Below are positions 1 to 11,086 of a stretch of 64,000 bases of DNA, piece after piece. The translations under genes were made by a program, and so were the position numbers. Each line of letters starts with the position of its first letter. Position 1 is the first letter of the stretch. This DNA is from Dacryopinax spathularia. Taxonomy: Eukaryota; Basidiomycota; Dacrymycetes; Dacrymycetales; Dacrymycetaceae. The stretch spans positions 3,038,001-3,102,000 of the forward strand of contig JBBPFI010000002.1 in the NCBI GenBank assembly GCA_037974965.1, given 5' to 3'. The notes under the pieces were generated by a model. The model made no database searches and had not been told where the DNA came from. It saw only the letters and a program-made list of their open reading frames with translations.

Positions 1-83
1 AAGGGGTAGGTATGACGCGTTCCAGGAGGTGGTACAGCGATTCCGAGAAGCCTCCTTGCCATAGCTGTATGGTGTATATTGAA

Positions 84-620
84 TGCAAGTACAACAATTA
101 GAGTAGACCGAGGTCACTTTTGCCCGCATCCATAGCCGCACTGTGCAGTGAGGGGAATAAACCGTAAGGTTTGGGTGCAGGAGTGCAGTTTTTGGTCTCT
201 GCTATAAGCAAACCAGTTGTTCAAGATCACTCAATGGAAGATGACGCGGTAGTGTAAGTACACGAGGCTGGATATGTGCAAAAGGGAGACGCGTAAGCTC
301 GTACGCGTACTGTATGCGGGATACGGCTGCGCTTGGCTCTTCATGTGCGGTGTATTGTATGAGTAGACAAGATGTACTTCCGACCGGGTTTGCGCCTCCT
401 TTTTATAACACCCTTTACCTCTCCTCCTATACAGGCTTGACTGGCTCAAGCCCGGACACCCTGTACATTTCTTCTTCCTCACGCGTACTTGCTTAGAGTG
501 GTTCATGCGATCCCGAGCCGTTTGTTGTCATGCTTAATAACGTTTATTCCCCTCACTACACAGTGCGGCTATGGATGCGGGCAAAGTGAGCTCGGTCTAC
601 TCCAATTGTTGTACTTGCAC
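84..620. mobile_element. MITE-like element with long terminal inverted repeats
   Basis: Positions 84-162 and 542-620 are inverted copies of each other over about 79 bp, with only about four differences (one of them a single-base gap). The ends begin TGCAAGTACAACAATT. The ~380 bp between the arms have no convincing coding capacity, so this looks like a non-autonomous inverted-repeat DNA element or foldback element. A target-site duplication is not clear: TAT lies just outside both ends once the strands are compared, but this is too short to count. No autonomous partner is visible in the window. Confidence 0.75.
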
Positions 621-1004
621 ATACCACGAGACAGCGATTGGCGATGGAATAAGTGATTGTCTATGAGGAAGTTAATGCAGCATGCCCCGCACGCAGACAG
701 AGAAGATCCGGTTGGGCGTCGGGGAATGCCGGAGATTCGGCGTTAAGAGGAAGAGACCCTCAGTAACGCCGATCGTCCGACCATCGTCCCTTGGACTTTC
801 CTCTCCAAGCGAACCGACTTTCGCAATGAACCACAAGCAAGACTGGGCAATCTATGCACGTACAGAAGGACAGTTCAGAAGGTGACCAAAGAATATTCTA
901 TGGCACGCATTCGGGCAGGGACGAATGTTCGGAAGCAATTGCGTTTATTAATGTTTATGGTTTGCTTGGATATAATATTCTACAACGCATTATTATACGT
1001 CTAT
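621..1004. other. intergenic, nothing recognised
   Basis: Stretch between the inverted-repeat element and the 3' end of the MFS transporter gene. It holds only short open frames without recognisable protein features, and no tRNA or repeat was seen. Confidence 0.5.
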
Positions 1005-2927
1005 CTAAACGTCCGTCACAGTCGGGCGCTTCTCTGGCTGAGCCTGACTCTCCTCGGCAAGCGTCTTAGTATCGTCGTCGTCGTCGTACGTCGCAAACGT
1101 CGAATACTTCCGGATGGCCGCACCCTTGTAGTAGAACACGTATGGGATCGCACAGCAGGCAAGACCGATGAAGGCCAACAACGTACTTGCCCATTGGTAG
1201 CCGAGTCGGTGGTACATCTGGGTGGTGAACAGGACTGCGCAGGCGCCCCAGATTGACCGCAGGAATGTCTTGGCCGCGAGGGCGCTCGCGGCTTGTTTCT
1301 GGTAGGAGTCGACGAGGTAGTTGTTGCACTGCAAATTTGTCAGTAAGTTGGCTATGGATTTAAATGAAAGAGGCCACGAACTGCGTTGTAAAGGAAGATG
1401 AACCCGAAACCCACGGGGAAGCCTCCAATAGCAGGTCCAATCCAATGCAGACGAGGATAAGAGGTCCAGGCGAAGATGAAGAGTCCGACGGGGATGAACC
1501 AACAGAAAATCATCATAGGGATCAGCCGGACCTCGGGTGGCGGGCGACCGTAGTGCCTCTTGACGAGATGCAGGTAGTGCTTGTTCACGATTGGCGAGCA
1601 GACAGCCGATGCGACGACTCCGATGGCGAGAGGAATGAACATGAGGCCGGTGGACGAGGCGGACCAACCCTTGCCCTCCTGGTAGATGATAGGGTAGGCG
1701 ACGAAGAACATGTACAGCAGACCGTAAAGGACCGACATGTAGATGCTCAGGAAGAGCACGATGGGCTCAAGGAATAGCAGTTGGAATGGCCGGAGGAGGA
1801 AAAGTCGGAGTCGCTCTCCCATCGGACGAGGGTCGACTTCAACCTCGGTCACGTGCCGGTCGTCGCCGGTCTCCTTCCGCAGTTTCTTGGCGCGGCGAAG
1901 CAAAAGGGCAGCGGCGTAAGTCTCGGGAACGGTAAACGTGATGAGCAGCCATGCGACGGCGGCAAGGATGAGCTGCAGCCAGTAGAGCCAACGCCATCCG
2001 CGGTGGTCGGAAAGGAAGCCGCCTACGAGCGGGCCGATGGCGGGACCAAGGAAAGGTGCCGCGCTGAATGCCGCCATGGGCACGCCACGCTCTTCGTTCT
2101 TCCACAGGTCGGCAAGCGTACCGCCGACGAGCGTCATGGGTGCCGAAAAGCAGATACCGTCGATGGCACGGGTGACCAACAGAGTCTGGATATTCTTAGC
2201 GACGGCGCCGGGGATGGTGAAGATGACGGCGAGACCCATGGTGATCGCGTAGACGGGCCGGCGACCGAACATCTCGGAAAGAGGAGCGAAAACAAGTGGT
2301 CCTGGTGGAACGAGTCAGAATCCATGACATGCGACAGAAGATTATGGGATACTCACCAACACCGAATCCGATAACGAACACCGTAATACTCAACAACGCT
2401 ACTTCGTCACTCACACCAAACTCGCGTGCGACACCTCCCAGATCGGCAGTGATGACCGAGGAAGCGAAGGCGACCGCAAAACATGTGAACGCGACGACCA
2501 TGGTGCAGTACCACTTGTACTTCTTCGACCAGTTCTTCGGGTTCTCAGGGTCGTTCGTCGTGAAGGTGACGAGCTCTACGGTCTTGAGCTGCCCGGAGAC
2601 GTGCGAGGGAATAGTTCGCAGGATCTCGCCGGCTGCTGTCTCCTGGGTGTACTCTGCAAGGGCCGTCAGGGCCGCGCTGGAGGCGACGGTCCTGATAGGT
2701 GCGGAGAGGACATCGTCCGGAGAGAGAGGCTCAGGTATGGGAGTCGGTTTGGGGATTCCGTGGTGGAACGACTGAGTGCGGGGATGAGGAGGATGCTCTA
2801 CAGGGGCTGCAGTCTGCGAATGGGAATGATGTTGTGAGTGCGCGTGGGCATGCAGCGTCGGAGCATCGGAGTGGAATGATTGTCGTCGGCCAGATGCGGG
2901 CGACGTCGGGGTGGTAGTGGAGGACAT
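1005..2927 (-). CDS. MFS drug/polyamine:H+ antiporter (DHA1-like)
   Basis: Three exons (2927-2357, 2301-1382, 1328-1005) give 604 residues. A long His/Ser/Pro-rich cytosolic N-terminus is followed by [15 protein letters not shown], the entry motif typical of fungal DHA1 transporters, then about 12 hydrophobic segments. The motif EMFGRRPVY is the A-motif after TM2, and [16 protein letters not shown] is the conserved stretch near TM11. Family knowledge places such proteins in the plasma membrane or vacuole as proton-coupled exporters of drugs or polyamines; the substrate here cannot be told. Both introns (55 and 53 bp) are supported by frame; the second uses a GTTCGT donor. The C-terminus carries a DDDDD tract. 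Confident in the family, not in the substrate. Confidence 0.9.
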
Positions 2928-4129
2928 CCTGATTGTCTAGTCTAGTAAGTCGGAAAAGACAGAGAAGGTATGATTTCAGGAAGGGGAGGAAGGCACCCGA
3001 GATGTTGAATGCTCGGGAGGGGGTAGAAGGGGTGGACGAGTGAGTGAAGGGGGAGAAAAGAGAACTGACCAGCTCCGGAAGGCACCCTGTGGGTATATAT
3101 CTGTTTTCTCCTTGCCTCCAGCCTTCGACAGCCGGAGCTGCTTGTTATCCGACCGCGGACCCGGTGGGTAAGGCTCGGAGGTGAAACATGAACATCAAGC
3201 GCAAGAGAGCCGAGTCAGTATCCCGTGGTGGTGAGATAGGCCAGTGATTGGCAGAGAGTGAAGAAGCAGAGCCAGATGTGTCACATTGCTGACCGGTCTT
3301 TGGCGGAAGGAGGAGATGAGGCTCTGCGAGAACTGGAGATCCTGGAGGTCAGAGCGCCCGGAGGTCGCCTAGGGGTCCTCCTGGCCAGCCGCCAACCAGC
3401 CAGAGCTGGGCGCTTCATCGCCGGCTATAGTAATTTTGTTTCCGGTGAGCGGCGCATGGTCCCGTCTGCGCCCGAGGCAAAATATATGGGAGTTTGTGAG
3501 GTCATGCTTGCATAAGCTGTCAGCAGCGTGACTTCTCCTTCTCTCCAGATGTCAAGCCAGTCAGCATGATTATCCCCCCTCTTGCTTCATTGGCTGGTTG
3601 CAATGTCGGTCAGTAAGGCGGAGCATACTAATCTCATACACTTATCGTAGTGGAGCTTGCTTCGGAATGAAGCAATTTTTTCGTCAGTTCCAGACGATAC
3701 TCCAACGGTCTGAAGCGTTTCTGCAGTCACCACGAACTTGGAAGGTGGTAGAAAACGCTCCAGTCGCGAAGTCAACAAAAAGCATAGCAATGCCAAGACT
3801 TTGGACGATCGTCTGCAGAGCTCCCGTTGCCTCGGAGCCCAATCGGGGCAAATCGGAGGGGGCTCCCAGCGCAGGGGAGCCCGATTTGCGCCCCGATCCA
3901 AAATCTGAGAATGTATCCGAATTCAGGCACTGCCACTTGCTCACTGATGGCCATTACGTCGCCAGGGGTCCAGCCCGCCTTGTTTTCCCTGCGACTTCGA
4001 CCTCACCATTTGACCCGGCTCTGGCCGCCACGCAGCTGAACTGGCAAAGTGACAACACAGAACGATCGATATCATTATATTCTGCAATAATTGCGAGCTT
4101 ATCATCGTATCGCACCGCCGAGTCGTATC
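2928..4129. other. divergent intergenic region
   Basis: Region between the start of the MFS gene (minus) and the start of the adaptin-binding protein gene (plus), so it should hold both promoters. One open frame (3598-4527, plus) crosses into the next gene in the wrong frame and shows no domain. The only clear structure is the inverted repeat at 3842-3897. Confidence 0.5.
3842..3897. repeat. short inverted repeat (hairpin)
   Basis: ATCGGGGCAAATCGG at 3842-3856 pairs with CCGATTTGCGCCCCGAT at 3881-3897, leaving a loop of about 24 nt, with one or two unpaired bases. It sits about 230 bp upstream of the start of the p34-like gene. The role is unknown; it could be a remnant of an inverted-repeat element. 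Confidence 0.6.
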
Positions 4130-5796
4130 ATGTCGGCCGACCCTTCAGAGTCAAGCCAAATCCTCCTGGTTACGCCCCGACAGGAACTCGCACTCGCACT
4201 CCTAACGAGTCTAACGGAACTTCAATCCCGAGGGTCCTCCGCCCTCACACCTGCTCAATCTCCGGGATCTTCCTCAGCGTCTGCGAGGATCGCAGAGTCG
4301 ACGTCTATCGTACCCGATCAGGAGAACCGAGTCCCCTTCACGCTTTCGAACAAATACTACACCGCCCGCGTCCATTTCCTGCTTCAAAGCCTGGCCAAAC
4401 CGCCCGCTCTGCCCGTCTGGCCCCCAGAAGTAGACAACCCGCGGGCACAAGCCGTCATATGGCTCTTCGAGAAACACCAGGTGTGTCCATTTTCTCCGCG
4501 GCCTCTTATTATCCCGGAGCGGGCTGATTAATCCGTTGATCAGCACGATAGCGTCGTATTTGAGAAATCGCTGCCCGCGCTCGAGGCACACGAGGCGGAG
4601 GTGAAGCTTGCCATCGGACTCGGCCCACAAACCCCATCGAATGCCGCCAAGAGGAAGTCAGTAACCGAGAATGCCACGGCAACCGATGGAAGAGTTACCG
4701 GTACTCTTGTTGCCGATACCGATACCGGGTTGTATTCCGCGCGGAATGCCGGAGGTGAGTCAGGGATGCTCACTGAGCGGCAGTCCGGCCGGGGCACGAT
4801 ATCAGTAGAAGACGGAGAGGAGGAGGAGGAGGAGGAGGAGGAGGAGGAGGAGGAGGAGGAGTTGAGCGCATGGTTTCTTGATAGGGGGTTCGAGTATGTG
4901 GATGCCTCCCAGTCCTCCTTGTTTGGTGAGGGCGGGGATGCGGTAGGGGAGGGTTATGAAGGGCATTATGGTGCGCTATCGCTTTTCCCTCATTGTAGCC
5001 GAACGCTGACAGCATTTCAGATGTCGTCGGATTACCAAGAGTGCTCGAGAGCCTCAGCACCGTTATGTGGCCCTCCATGGTCCGCGTGCCTTCCACCAAA
5101 CATCCAGGAGCATCCTTCCTGCAGTCAAATTCGCTCGACTCTTGGGAAGAGGCCGAGGAAGATTACGAAGAAGCAGCAGCTGCGGAGGACCGGCTGGAGA
5201 GTACCTTGAAGGCGCTGGAGGAGATGCGCGTGGGAGAGGATACGTTTGAGGGGCGGTTAGCGCTCGCAGGGCCACGTGCACAGGCGAGGAGTGAGAGAGA
5301 AGCGCTTGAGGCATGGTTGGAGGCCGATGAGGCTGGGCCATCCACCCCACGTCCAGCCTTGAGATGGGACGATGAAGACTTCGGCGAAATGGTTGGGTCT
5401 CCCCACGGCGGAGACGTGAACTGGGCTCAGCTGGATGGCGGGATCGAAGAACAGGGAGCTGAGGAGGGGAAAGGCTGGGCTGCATTGGAAGACGATGACT
5501 CCGACGGTCTGCCGAGCGAAGCAGAGGTCGTCCGCACCCATCTTCAGATCTTCGGTCCGCCGCCGCCGCCTGCTGCTTCGTCTTCCTCTGCCAGTGCCAG
5601 CCGAGGACCGTCACAAGAACACGAGCAATTCGACCTTACTTCCGCGCTTGGAGCGCTGCAGAGCATGCGGGATGAGATACGGGGAATGACAGATGAGCGC
5701 GAACGACACCGGGCTGCTGCGCGCGTTGCGCTTGGCCTCGTGCACGGGCTCGGGCTGGAGGAGGACGACCTAGCCGAGGTGATGCGTCACGGTTAG
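4130..5796 (+). CDS. alpha/gamma-adaptin-binding protein p34 (AAGAB/Irc6-like)
   Basis: Exons 4130-4480, 4544-4925 and 5021-5796 give 502 residues. The middle contains WFLDRGFEYVD and, across the second intron, GLPRVLESLSTVMWPSM, which match the end of the Rab-like domain of p34/AAGAB (EREGFERIxEALxxxMWPNM in animals). The C-terminus ends with a short helical block (LGALQSMRDEIRGMTDERERHRAAARVALG) like the C-terminal helix of that family. Family knowledge: a chaperone of AP-1/AP-2 adaptor assembly in the cytosol; the yeast relative is Irc6. An in-frame GAG tract at about 4815-4860 encodes a run of about 15 Glu in the linker, and a second acidic block follows. The N-terminal GTPase-like part is divergent, and P-loop residues are not obvious. 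Confidence 0.75.
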
Positions 5797-5905
5797 ACTG
5801 TACAGGTCTTTCGTTTCACTGGTTACTATGTGCACTACATCAGACTGTCCCTGGTTGGACTATAATGTACAATTGCAAGATTCAAACTCATGCTCTCGCC
5901 TTCGC

Positions 5906-7648
5906 TCATGTTGCCCCTTGCCCGCTCTGAGCCGCCTTGGCCTTCCCAGCAGGCGTCTCGTCCCTAATCCCTTCTTCTGCAAAGTTGAGGATCCCGCCCT
6001 CCTGCATCTGCTGGACGACCTTCTCGGCCTCCTCGACGCTCATATCCTCCAGCACCTTGTTGACCTTCTCAAGGCTCTTGCTCTCGAGCGCCTTACGCAA
6101 TTTCTTGGGGAACCCCTGCCAGATCTCCCATCTGTGCTTGAGCCACGCCCGCACTTCCTCCACGTCCGGTCGCTCGTCTTCGTCGATATCGTCAAAGCTC
6201 ACTTCGAGCGGCTTGTCGTCCGGCGGAGGAGGGCCGTCAGGGATGTTGAACGTGATCGAGTTGACGCCGTTCTCGACTTGAAGCTGGATGGTTTCCCGGC
6301 CTTCGGAGGCGGAAGCGCGGTTCGCCTCGACCCGCTGTTTCATCAGGTTGTACGTATCATCGACGTCTTTCATGAACACCGCTTGTGCCTTCGGGTTGCC
6401 GCTCGACATCCTACACAGTGTCAGGGTGCGATCAGGACAAATGGCACAGTAGGCTCACCGTTGGAAGAAGAGCGAGATCCCATCCTTGCCCAACTTCTCG
6501 CAGTACTGCAAAAGCAGCGCCTGATGAACACATGACCTCGCGTACTTCGAGTCCTTCTTCATCTCAGCCTGATACGCAGCCAAGAACAGCGCATCCATGC
6601 TCCCAGGCTCAAGCACGCTCTTGTTCTTCTGTATGAACTGATAGGATTCTTCGTATTTCCCCACACCGATGCGCGAGAACTGCAGCAAGGCGGGGGTGAG
6701 AGTGGGGAGCTCGTCGTCGTCGTCTGTTAGGTCGTCGTCATCGGGCTCGTCGGCTTCGTAGCCGCTCTTCTCCTCCGCAGCAGGGGGGTGTGCCTTTGGT
6801 AAGTCGACGGGCTTGGGGTCGTTCAGCGTCTCGATTGTCGTCTCAGTTGTCTTCTTTGTCTTCTTGTGCTTCGGAGGTGGGGCAGAAGGCGCGATCTTGA
6901 CTTCCTCGGTCTTGTGGGGAACGTACTGCACCACGAACTCTATCAGCAGATTGCATCATATCCGGTATATGCTTGGACGCACCTTCGTCTCAAAGCCCTC
7001 GTGAATATCCTCAGTCGTGATCTTCGCATGCGCCTCCTCCTCCAGCTTCTTCAGCTCCTCCTCGCATTCCTTCAGCCTCTCGCCCAGCTTCTGCTCATGC
7101 ACCTTGAGCTCCTTAACCAGCGCCTTCTCAAGCCTCTGTTCATCCTTCACGTCCAAGCCCTCTTCCTTCCTCACATCCTCCCACACCTTATACAAAAGCG
7201 ACTCCATCATCTGGTCATACGACGGAGCCTTCGGCGCTCCTGGGAACGGGGCGGGCCCATCAGGAGAAGGCTGGGTCTTGAGCCGCTCGGTGAGGATCGA
7301 GAACTCTTTGGGACCGTTGTTCGAGACGGCGCTGATTAGGCTAGAGATACGCGGGAGGAGGATCTTGGACGTCTTGATCTCTTCGCTGAGCTCGGCCATC
7401 TTGTGCTTGCGCGCTTCGCGTTTCTCGTGGATGTCGCGCTGTTTCCATCTACAAGCACGTCAGCATGCCTCTCCAGGCTAATGAGATAAGGATACGAACC
7501 TGATCAAAGAGCGCTTGTCAACATTAGGATGTCCTTCAATGTCCGAGTCATCTGAGAGCTACAGAAACACCCATAAGCGCCGGCTCGAGTGCCCCTTAGC
7601 GACGTTGCCTACCTCGAGTTTGTCCCACTTGGAGTAATTGAGCGGCAT
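5906..7648 (-). CDS. CDC37: Hsp90 co-chaperone Cdc37
   Basis: Five exons (7648-7613, 7558-7500, 7448-6983, 6925-6459, 6410-5906) give 510 residues. The protein begins MPLNYSKWDKLELSDDSD, the invariant Cdc37 N-terminus that carries the CK2 phosphorylation serine and contacts kinase clients. Next come WKQRDIHEKREARK, a long coiled coil, and the central Hsp90-binding domain (LLQFSRIGVGKYEESYQF, GKDGISLFFQR). The C-terminal part contains EEVRAWLKHRWEIWQGFPKKL. It delivers protein kinases to Hsp90 in the cytosol. A Lys/acidic linker (KHKKTKKTTE, then DDDDLTDDDDE) lies between the coil and the Hsp90-binding part. The gene converges on the p34-like gene with only 109 bp between the two stops. Confidence 0.95.
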
Positions 7649-8075
7649 ACTGCAATATCGCTAGTCCACCCGTAAGTCAGGCAGATGAACGGGGTATAAG
7701 AAATGTTTGAGGTGAAAAGACAGGCAAAGGTGCTGTAGGAAGGGGTGCGCTCGGTATGTATACTCCTCGGTCGAAGGTGCTAGCATCCCGCGCAACGCGC
7801 TTCGGAAATGCAACAGCGGGACACGGTCCCTCATCGCCTCTTCAGGGCCACCCGCTGTTTGGGATCAAGATGAAACTATTCTTTGTTACGCTTCGGCCCA
7901 CTGGCACATATTGAGGACGGTGGACGAAATAGTTCGTGTGATGGGGAAATAGAGCATGTGATTAGGATGCTGTATGATCTGAACATAAATGCAGAGACAT
8001 GAAGGTGAGGGAAATGGCAGTAACCCGCGATCGCCACAAAGAAGGCAAAGTCGAAGTAAAGTCGAATTGGGCCTT
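7649..8075. other. intergenic between CDC37 and EBP2
   Basis: Contains the CDC37 promoter and the EBP2 3' end; both genes are on the minus strand. No gene, RNA or repeat was recognised. Confidence 0.5.
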
Positions 8076-9601
8076 CTACTTGGACCGCATCGCAGCTCGC
8101 TTGCTCTTTCCCGGTCTCTGAGCTCCTCCTCTACCACCACCACGGCCACCTCTTCCACCTCTGAACCCACCCCTACCACGGCCACGTCCCCTCCCACCAC
8201 CACCACCAAAGTCGTCCGTGCTCTCCCGGGTATTCTGCTTGCTCCTCTTCCCGCCCCCAGCACCAAGCCTGAACTTCTTATCTCTCTGTTCCCTGCTCAT
8301 GCTCGCTTTCCCGCCCCTCCCCCTCTTCGCAGGCCGATCAGCAAGTGCATCCTCAAGCGCGATATCGAACTCTTCATCCGCCAATCCACCAGAATCGCCG
8401 TCCAGCGCCCCCTTGCGTTTCCGCTTCAAGCTCTTAAGTCGTTCCCCGACCTCTTTCTTCTCCCGCTCACGCTCTTTAAGCTTCTCGACCTGCACTTGCT
8501 TGCCGAACTTCTTGAGGTCGCGTTGTCGTTTACGCTCTTCGGACTTCTTGATCGTTGCCCGTTCGTCGAGGAGACGGGCGCGGACACGCTCCATGTGTGC
8601 GTCGGATTTGACCATCTCGGCGTAGTAGTCCGCGGGACGGGTGAAAGGGAGGTTGAACTTCTTGGCTAGTTCGCGTGAGTGCTCAGCACCCCATAACGCT
8701 TGCTTGTAGCTATTTACACATCAGCACAACGTCGCTTGGAGAGGGGAGCTGCAACGTACAATTGCAATTCGCGGTCCAAGTCATCGTCTGGGTCCTTGAC
8801 CTCGTCATCCATTTTATGCGGGTATGTGGTGACGAGCGTCTCGGTCCAGTCCATCCCCTTCAGGTCAATCGTCTCTCGTATCCGGCGCATTGCAGCCTGC
8901 AAACATGAATTAGCAAGGGGAATAGAAGTGAGTTTGTAGAGACGAACCTGATTGTTGATGGTCACTTTTTGTTTCGGTACGGCGTCCTCGTCGACTTCTC
9001 CGTCGACGTCGTCAAGGGCGATTTCTTCGTCTTCGTCTGCTTCCGAGCCTTCCTCATCGCTAGCAGGTTCGACATCCATGCCATTGGGCGCATTTTCCCC
9101 GCCTTCGCCTTCCGAAGACTCCCCCGCTGCCTCTCGCTCGTCGCCACTCTCATCCTCCTCATCCTCGTCCCCTTCATCATCCTCATCCCCTTCACCACCG
9201 AGAGCAGCTAGCTCACCCTGGGCGATATCGTCCAGGCCATCCTCGCCGATAGCCTTGACAAGCCGCTCCATCCCCTCAACATCGTCCTCATCGTCGACAT
9301 CACTATCATCCTCATCCCCTTCCTCATCATCAACATCTCCTTCTTCGTCCTCCTCTTCCTCATCCACTGCACCCTCCTCCTCAATCTCAGCATCCTCCAC
9401 AGCCGCCCCAGTGAACATCTCCTCGTCCCCCTCCTCTTCCTCGGAGTCGCTCTCAAGCGGAACAGGCCCAGCCGGTTTCGCAACCGGCTTAGGGGGAACA
9501 ACTTTCGGCCTGCTATTCGACACGACCTTCATCTTCCCTTCCTCCTTCTTTCCCGCCTTTGCAGGTTTTGTAGGTTTTGGTTTTTGATGTGGACGAGCCA
9601 T
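8076..9601 (-). CDS. EBP2: rRNA-processing protein EBP2
   Basis: Exons 9601-8948, 8896-8760 and 8709-8076 give 474 residues. The N-terminal 200 residues are strongly acidic (long Glu/Asp runs), as in nucleolar proteins. The conserved core follows: VTINNQAAMRRIRETI, MDWTETLVTTYP, then across the second intron LQFYKQALWGAEHSREL, the EBP2 signature. The C-terminus is a basic coiled coil (LKKFGKQVQVEKLKERE) ending in a Gly/Arg-rich tail (RGRGRGRGGFRGGRGG) and a Lys/Arg terminus. Family role: 27S pre-rRNA processing and 60S subunit assembly in the nucleolus. It is divergent from KIN17 with only 246 bp between starts, so the two may share a bidirectional promoter. Confidence 0.93.
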
Positions 9602-9847
9602 AGTCCGAATTTTCGTTCGCGGTGAGGGAAGGCGTTAAGGGTCGCCTAAGAAAAGTGCGACTACACATCTTCAGCTTTCAGGGTTCGCAGAAGCAGGGGA
9701 ATTGATCCCGTGAAGGTGGGCGCTTCTGCATCGCCCCTCAAGGAGGAGGAGGTCACTCATCTCAGCGCTAGGCCGCCACCATCCCTTCATCATCCTTCTC
9801 CATCGTTCATTAAGGTCACCCTATTCCACCCTTAGAAATTTGCCAAG
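9602..9847. promoter_or_regulatory. bidirectional promoter EBP2/KIN17
   Basis: 246 bp separate the two divergent start codons, so both promoters must lie here or overlap the 5' ends. Pyrimidine-rich blocks precede the KIN17 start. No specific factor site was identified. Confidence 0.5.
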
Positions 9848-10803
9848 ATGCCGCGAGCAGAGGTCGGTACGCCGTAAGTCCTATGCATTAAGGTTTGATG
9901 GGGTAGAGTGCTGACCAAGCCTACAGAAAGTACCTGGCGAACAAGATGAAGTCGAAAGGCCTCCAGCGCCTACGGTGGTACTGCCAAGTCTGCGAAAAAC
10001 AATGCCGGGACGAGAACGCATTCAAGATGCACTCCAACTCGGAAGGCCACATGCGTCAAATGCTCGTCATCGGCGAGAACGCGGGCAAGCACATCTCGGA
10101 CTACTCCAGCCAGTTCCAGCACGATTTCGTCCAGCTGCTGAGTCGGCGACACGGGACGAATAGGGTGAAGGCGAATAATGTGTATCAGGAGTATATCCAG
10201 GACAAGAACCATCTGCATATGAACGCGACGAGATGGGTCACTCTGACGGAGTTTGTGAAACATTTGGGGAGGGCGGGCATCGCCAGGGTGGAGGAGACGG
10301 AGAAAGGGTGGTTTTTGGCGTGGATCGATAATTCGCCCAAGGCGCTCGCGAAGGCAGAGGCGAACATGAAGAAGGAGAGGGAGGAGATGGATTCTGAGCA
10401 GAGGGAGAGGAAGTTCCTGGAGCTGCAGATTGAGAGGGCGAAGGAGGAGGAGGAGCGGAAGAGACGAGAAGCTGGGGAAGGGAGCCAGAGTCCAGAGGAG
10501 AAGGAGCTCAAGCGACCAGAGGGCGAGCCGCTCAAGCTCTCCTTGGGATTGAAAGCAGCTATCAAGCCGGCGGAAGAGAAGGCAGAAGAGGCAGCACCAT
10601 CCGCACCAGTCAAGTTCAACGTATTCAAGAAGCCCGCACTCGCAGGAAGTGGGAACGCGCTCAAGGGCACGTTCAAGGCTGCTACACCGACGGCGAAGCC
10701 GACTATTTCAATTGGCGAGAAACGGAAAGTGGAAGACCTGCCAATGGCGGAGCGGCTCATGTTGGAGGAGATGGAGAGGAAGAAGCGGAAGATGGCTACA
10801 TGA
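9848..10803 (+). CDS. KIN17-like DNA/RNA-binding zinc-finger protein
   Basis: Exon 1 is only 26 bp (9848-9873) and exon 2 is 9927-10803, giving 300 residues. The N-terminus (PRAEVGTPKYLANKMKSKGL, then RLRWYCQVCEKQCRDENAFK) is the KIN17 hallmark with a C2H2 finger (C-x2-C, then H-x5-H within KMHSNSEGH). A winged-helix-like domain follows (YQEYIQDKNHLHMNATRW, LTEFVKHLGRAGIARVEETEKGWFLAWID). The protein then runs into a charged helix and a disordered tail ending in the basic EEMERKKRKMAT. Animal KIN17 has a further C-terminal SH3-like/KOW region that is absent here, as in other fungi. Role by family: nuclear, linked to DNA replication/repair and to the spliceosome. Confidence 0.92.
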
Positions 10804-11086
10804 GATTCGTTTGATTGTACTGGTATCGGATTGATGTTGTATATTAGCGCTGCATTATATTGTCAAATGCTTACAGCGGACATTGTACGGGAGATATAGT
10901 AACCTGCATTATTGCTATTCACCTTCTTCAACCAAGGTGGTTTCGAATCAGGAGCGATCGTGTGTATTTTGAGTGGCAGTGCTCCGGAAACAGAATTTTA
11001 GGCAAACCAAGAATGGGAATCCGGTCGTGCTCATCGTCCGCCTCCCTCAGCTCGCCGTCCACCCACCTCCCTCCTCGCAAAACAAA

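Noticed and set aside
3598-4527. 309-codon open frame overlapping the start of the p34-like gene
   Set aside because: It runs through the true exon in another frame and has no recognisable domain; the p34-like frame with its introns is conserved.
8952-9587. 211-codon Ser-rich plus-strand frame
   Set aside because: Antisense of the acidic region of EBP2; Glu/Asp codons read as Ser/Leu on the other strand.
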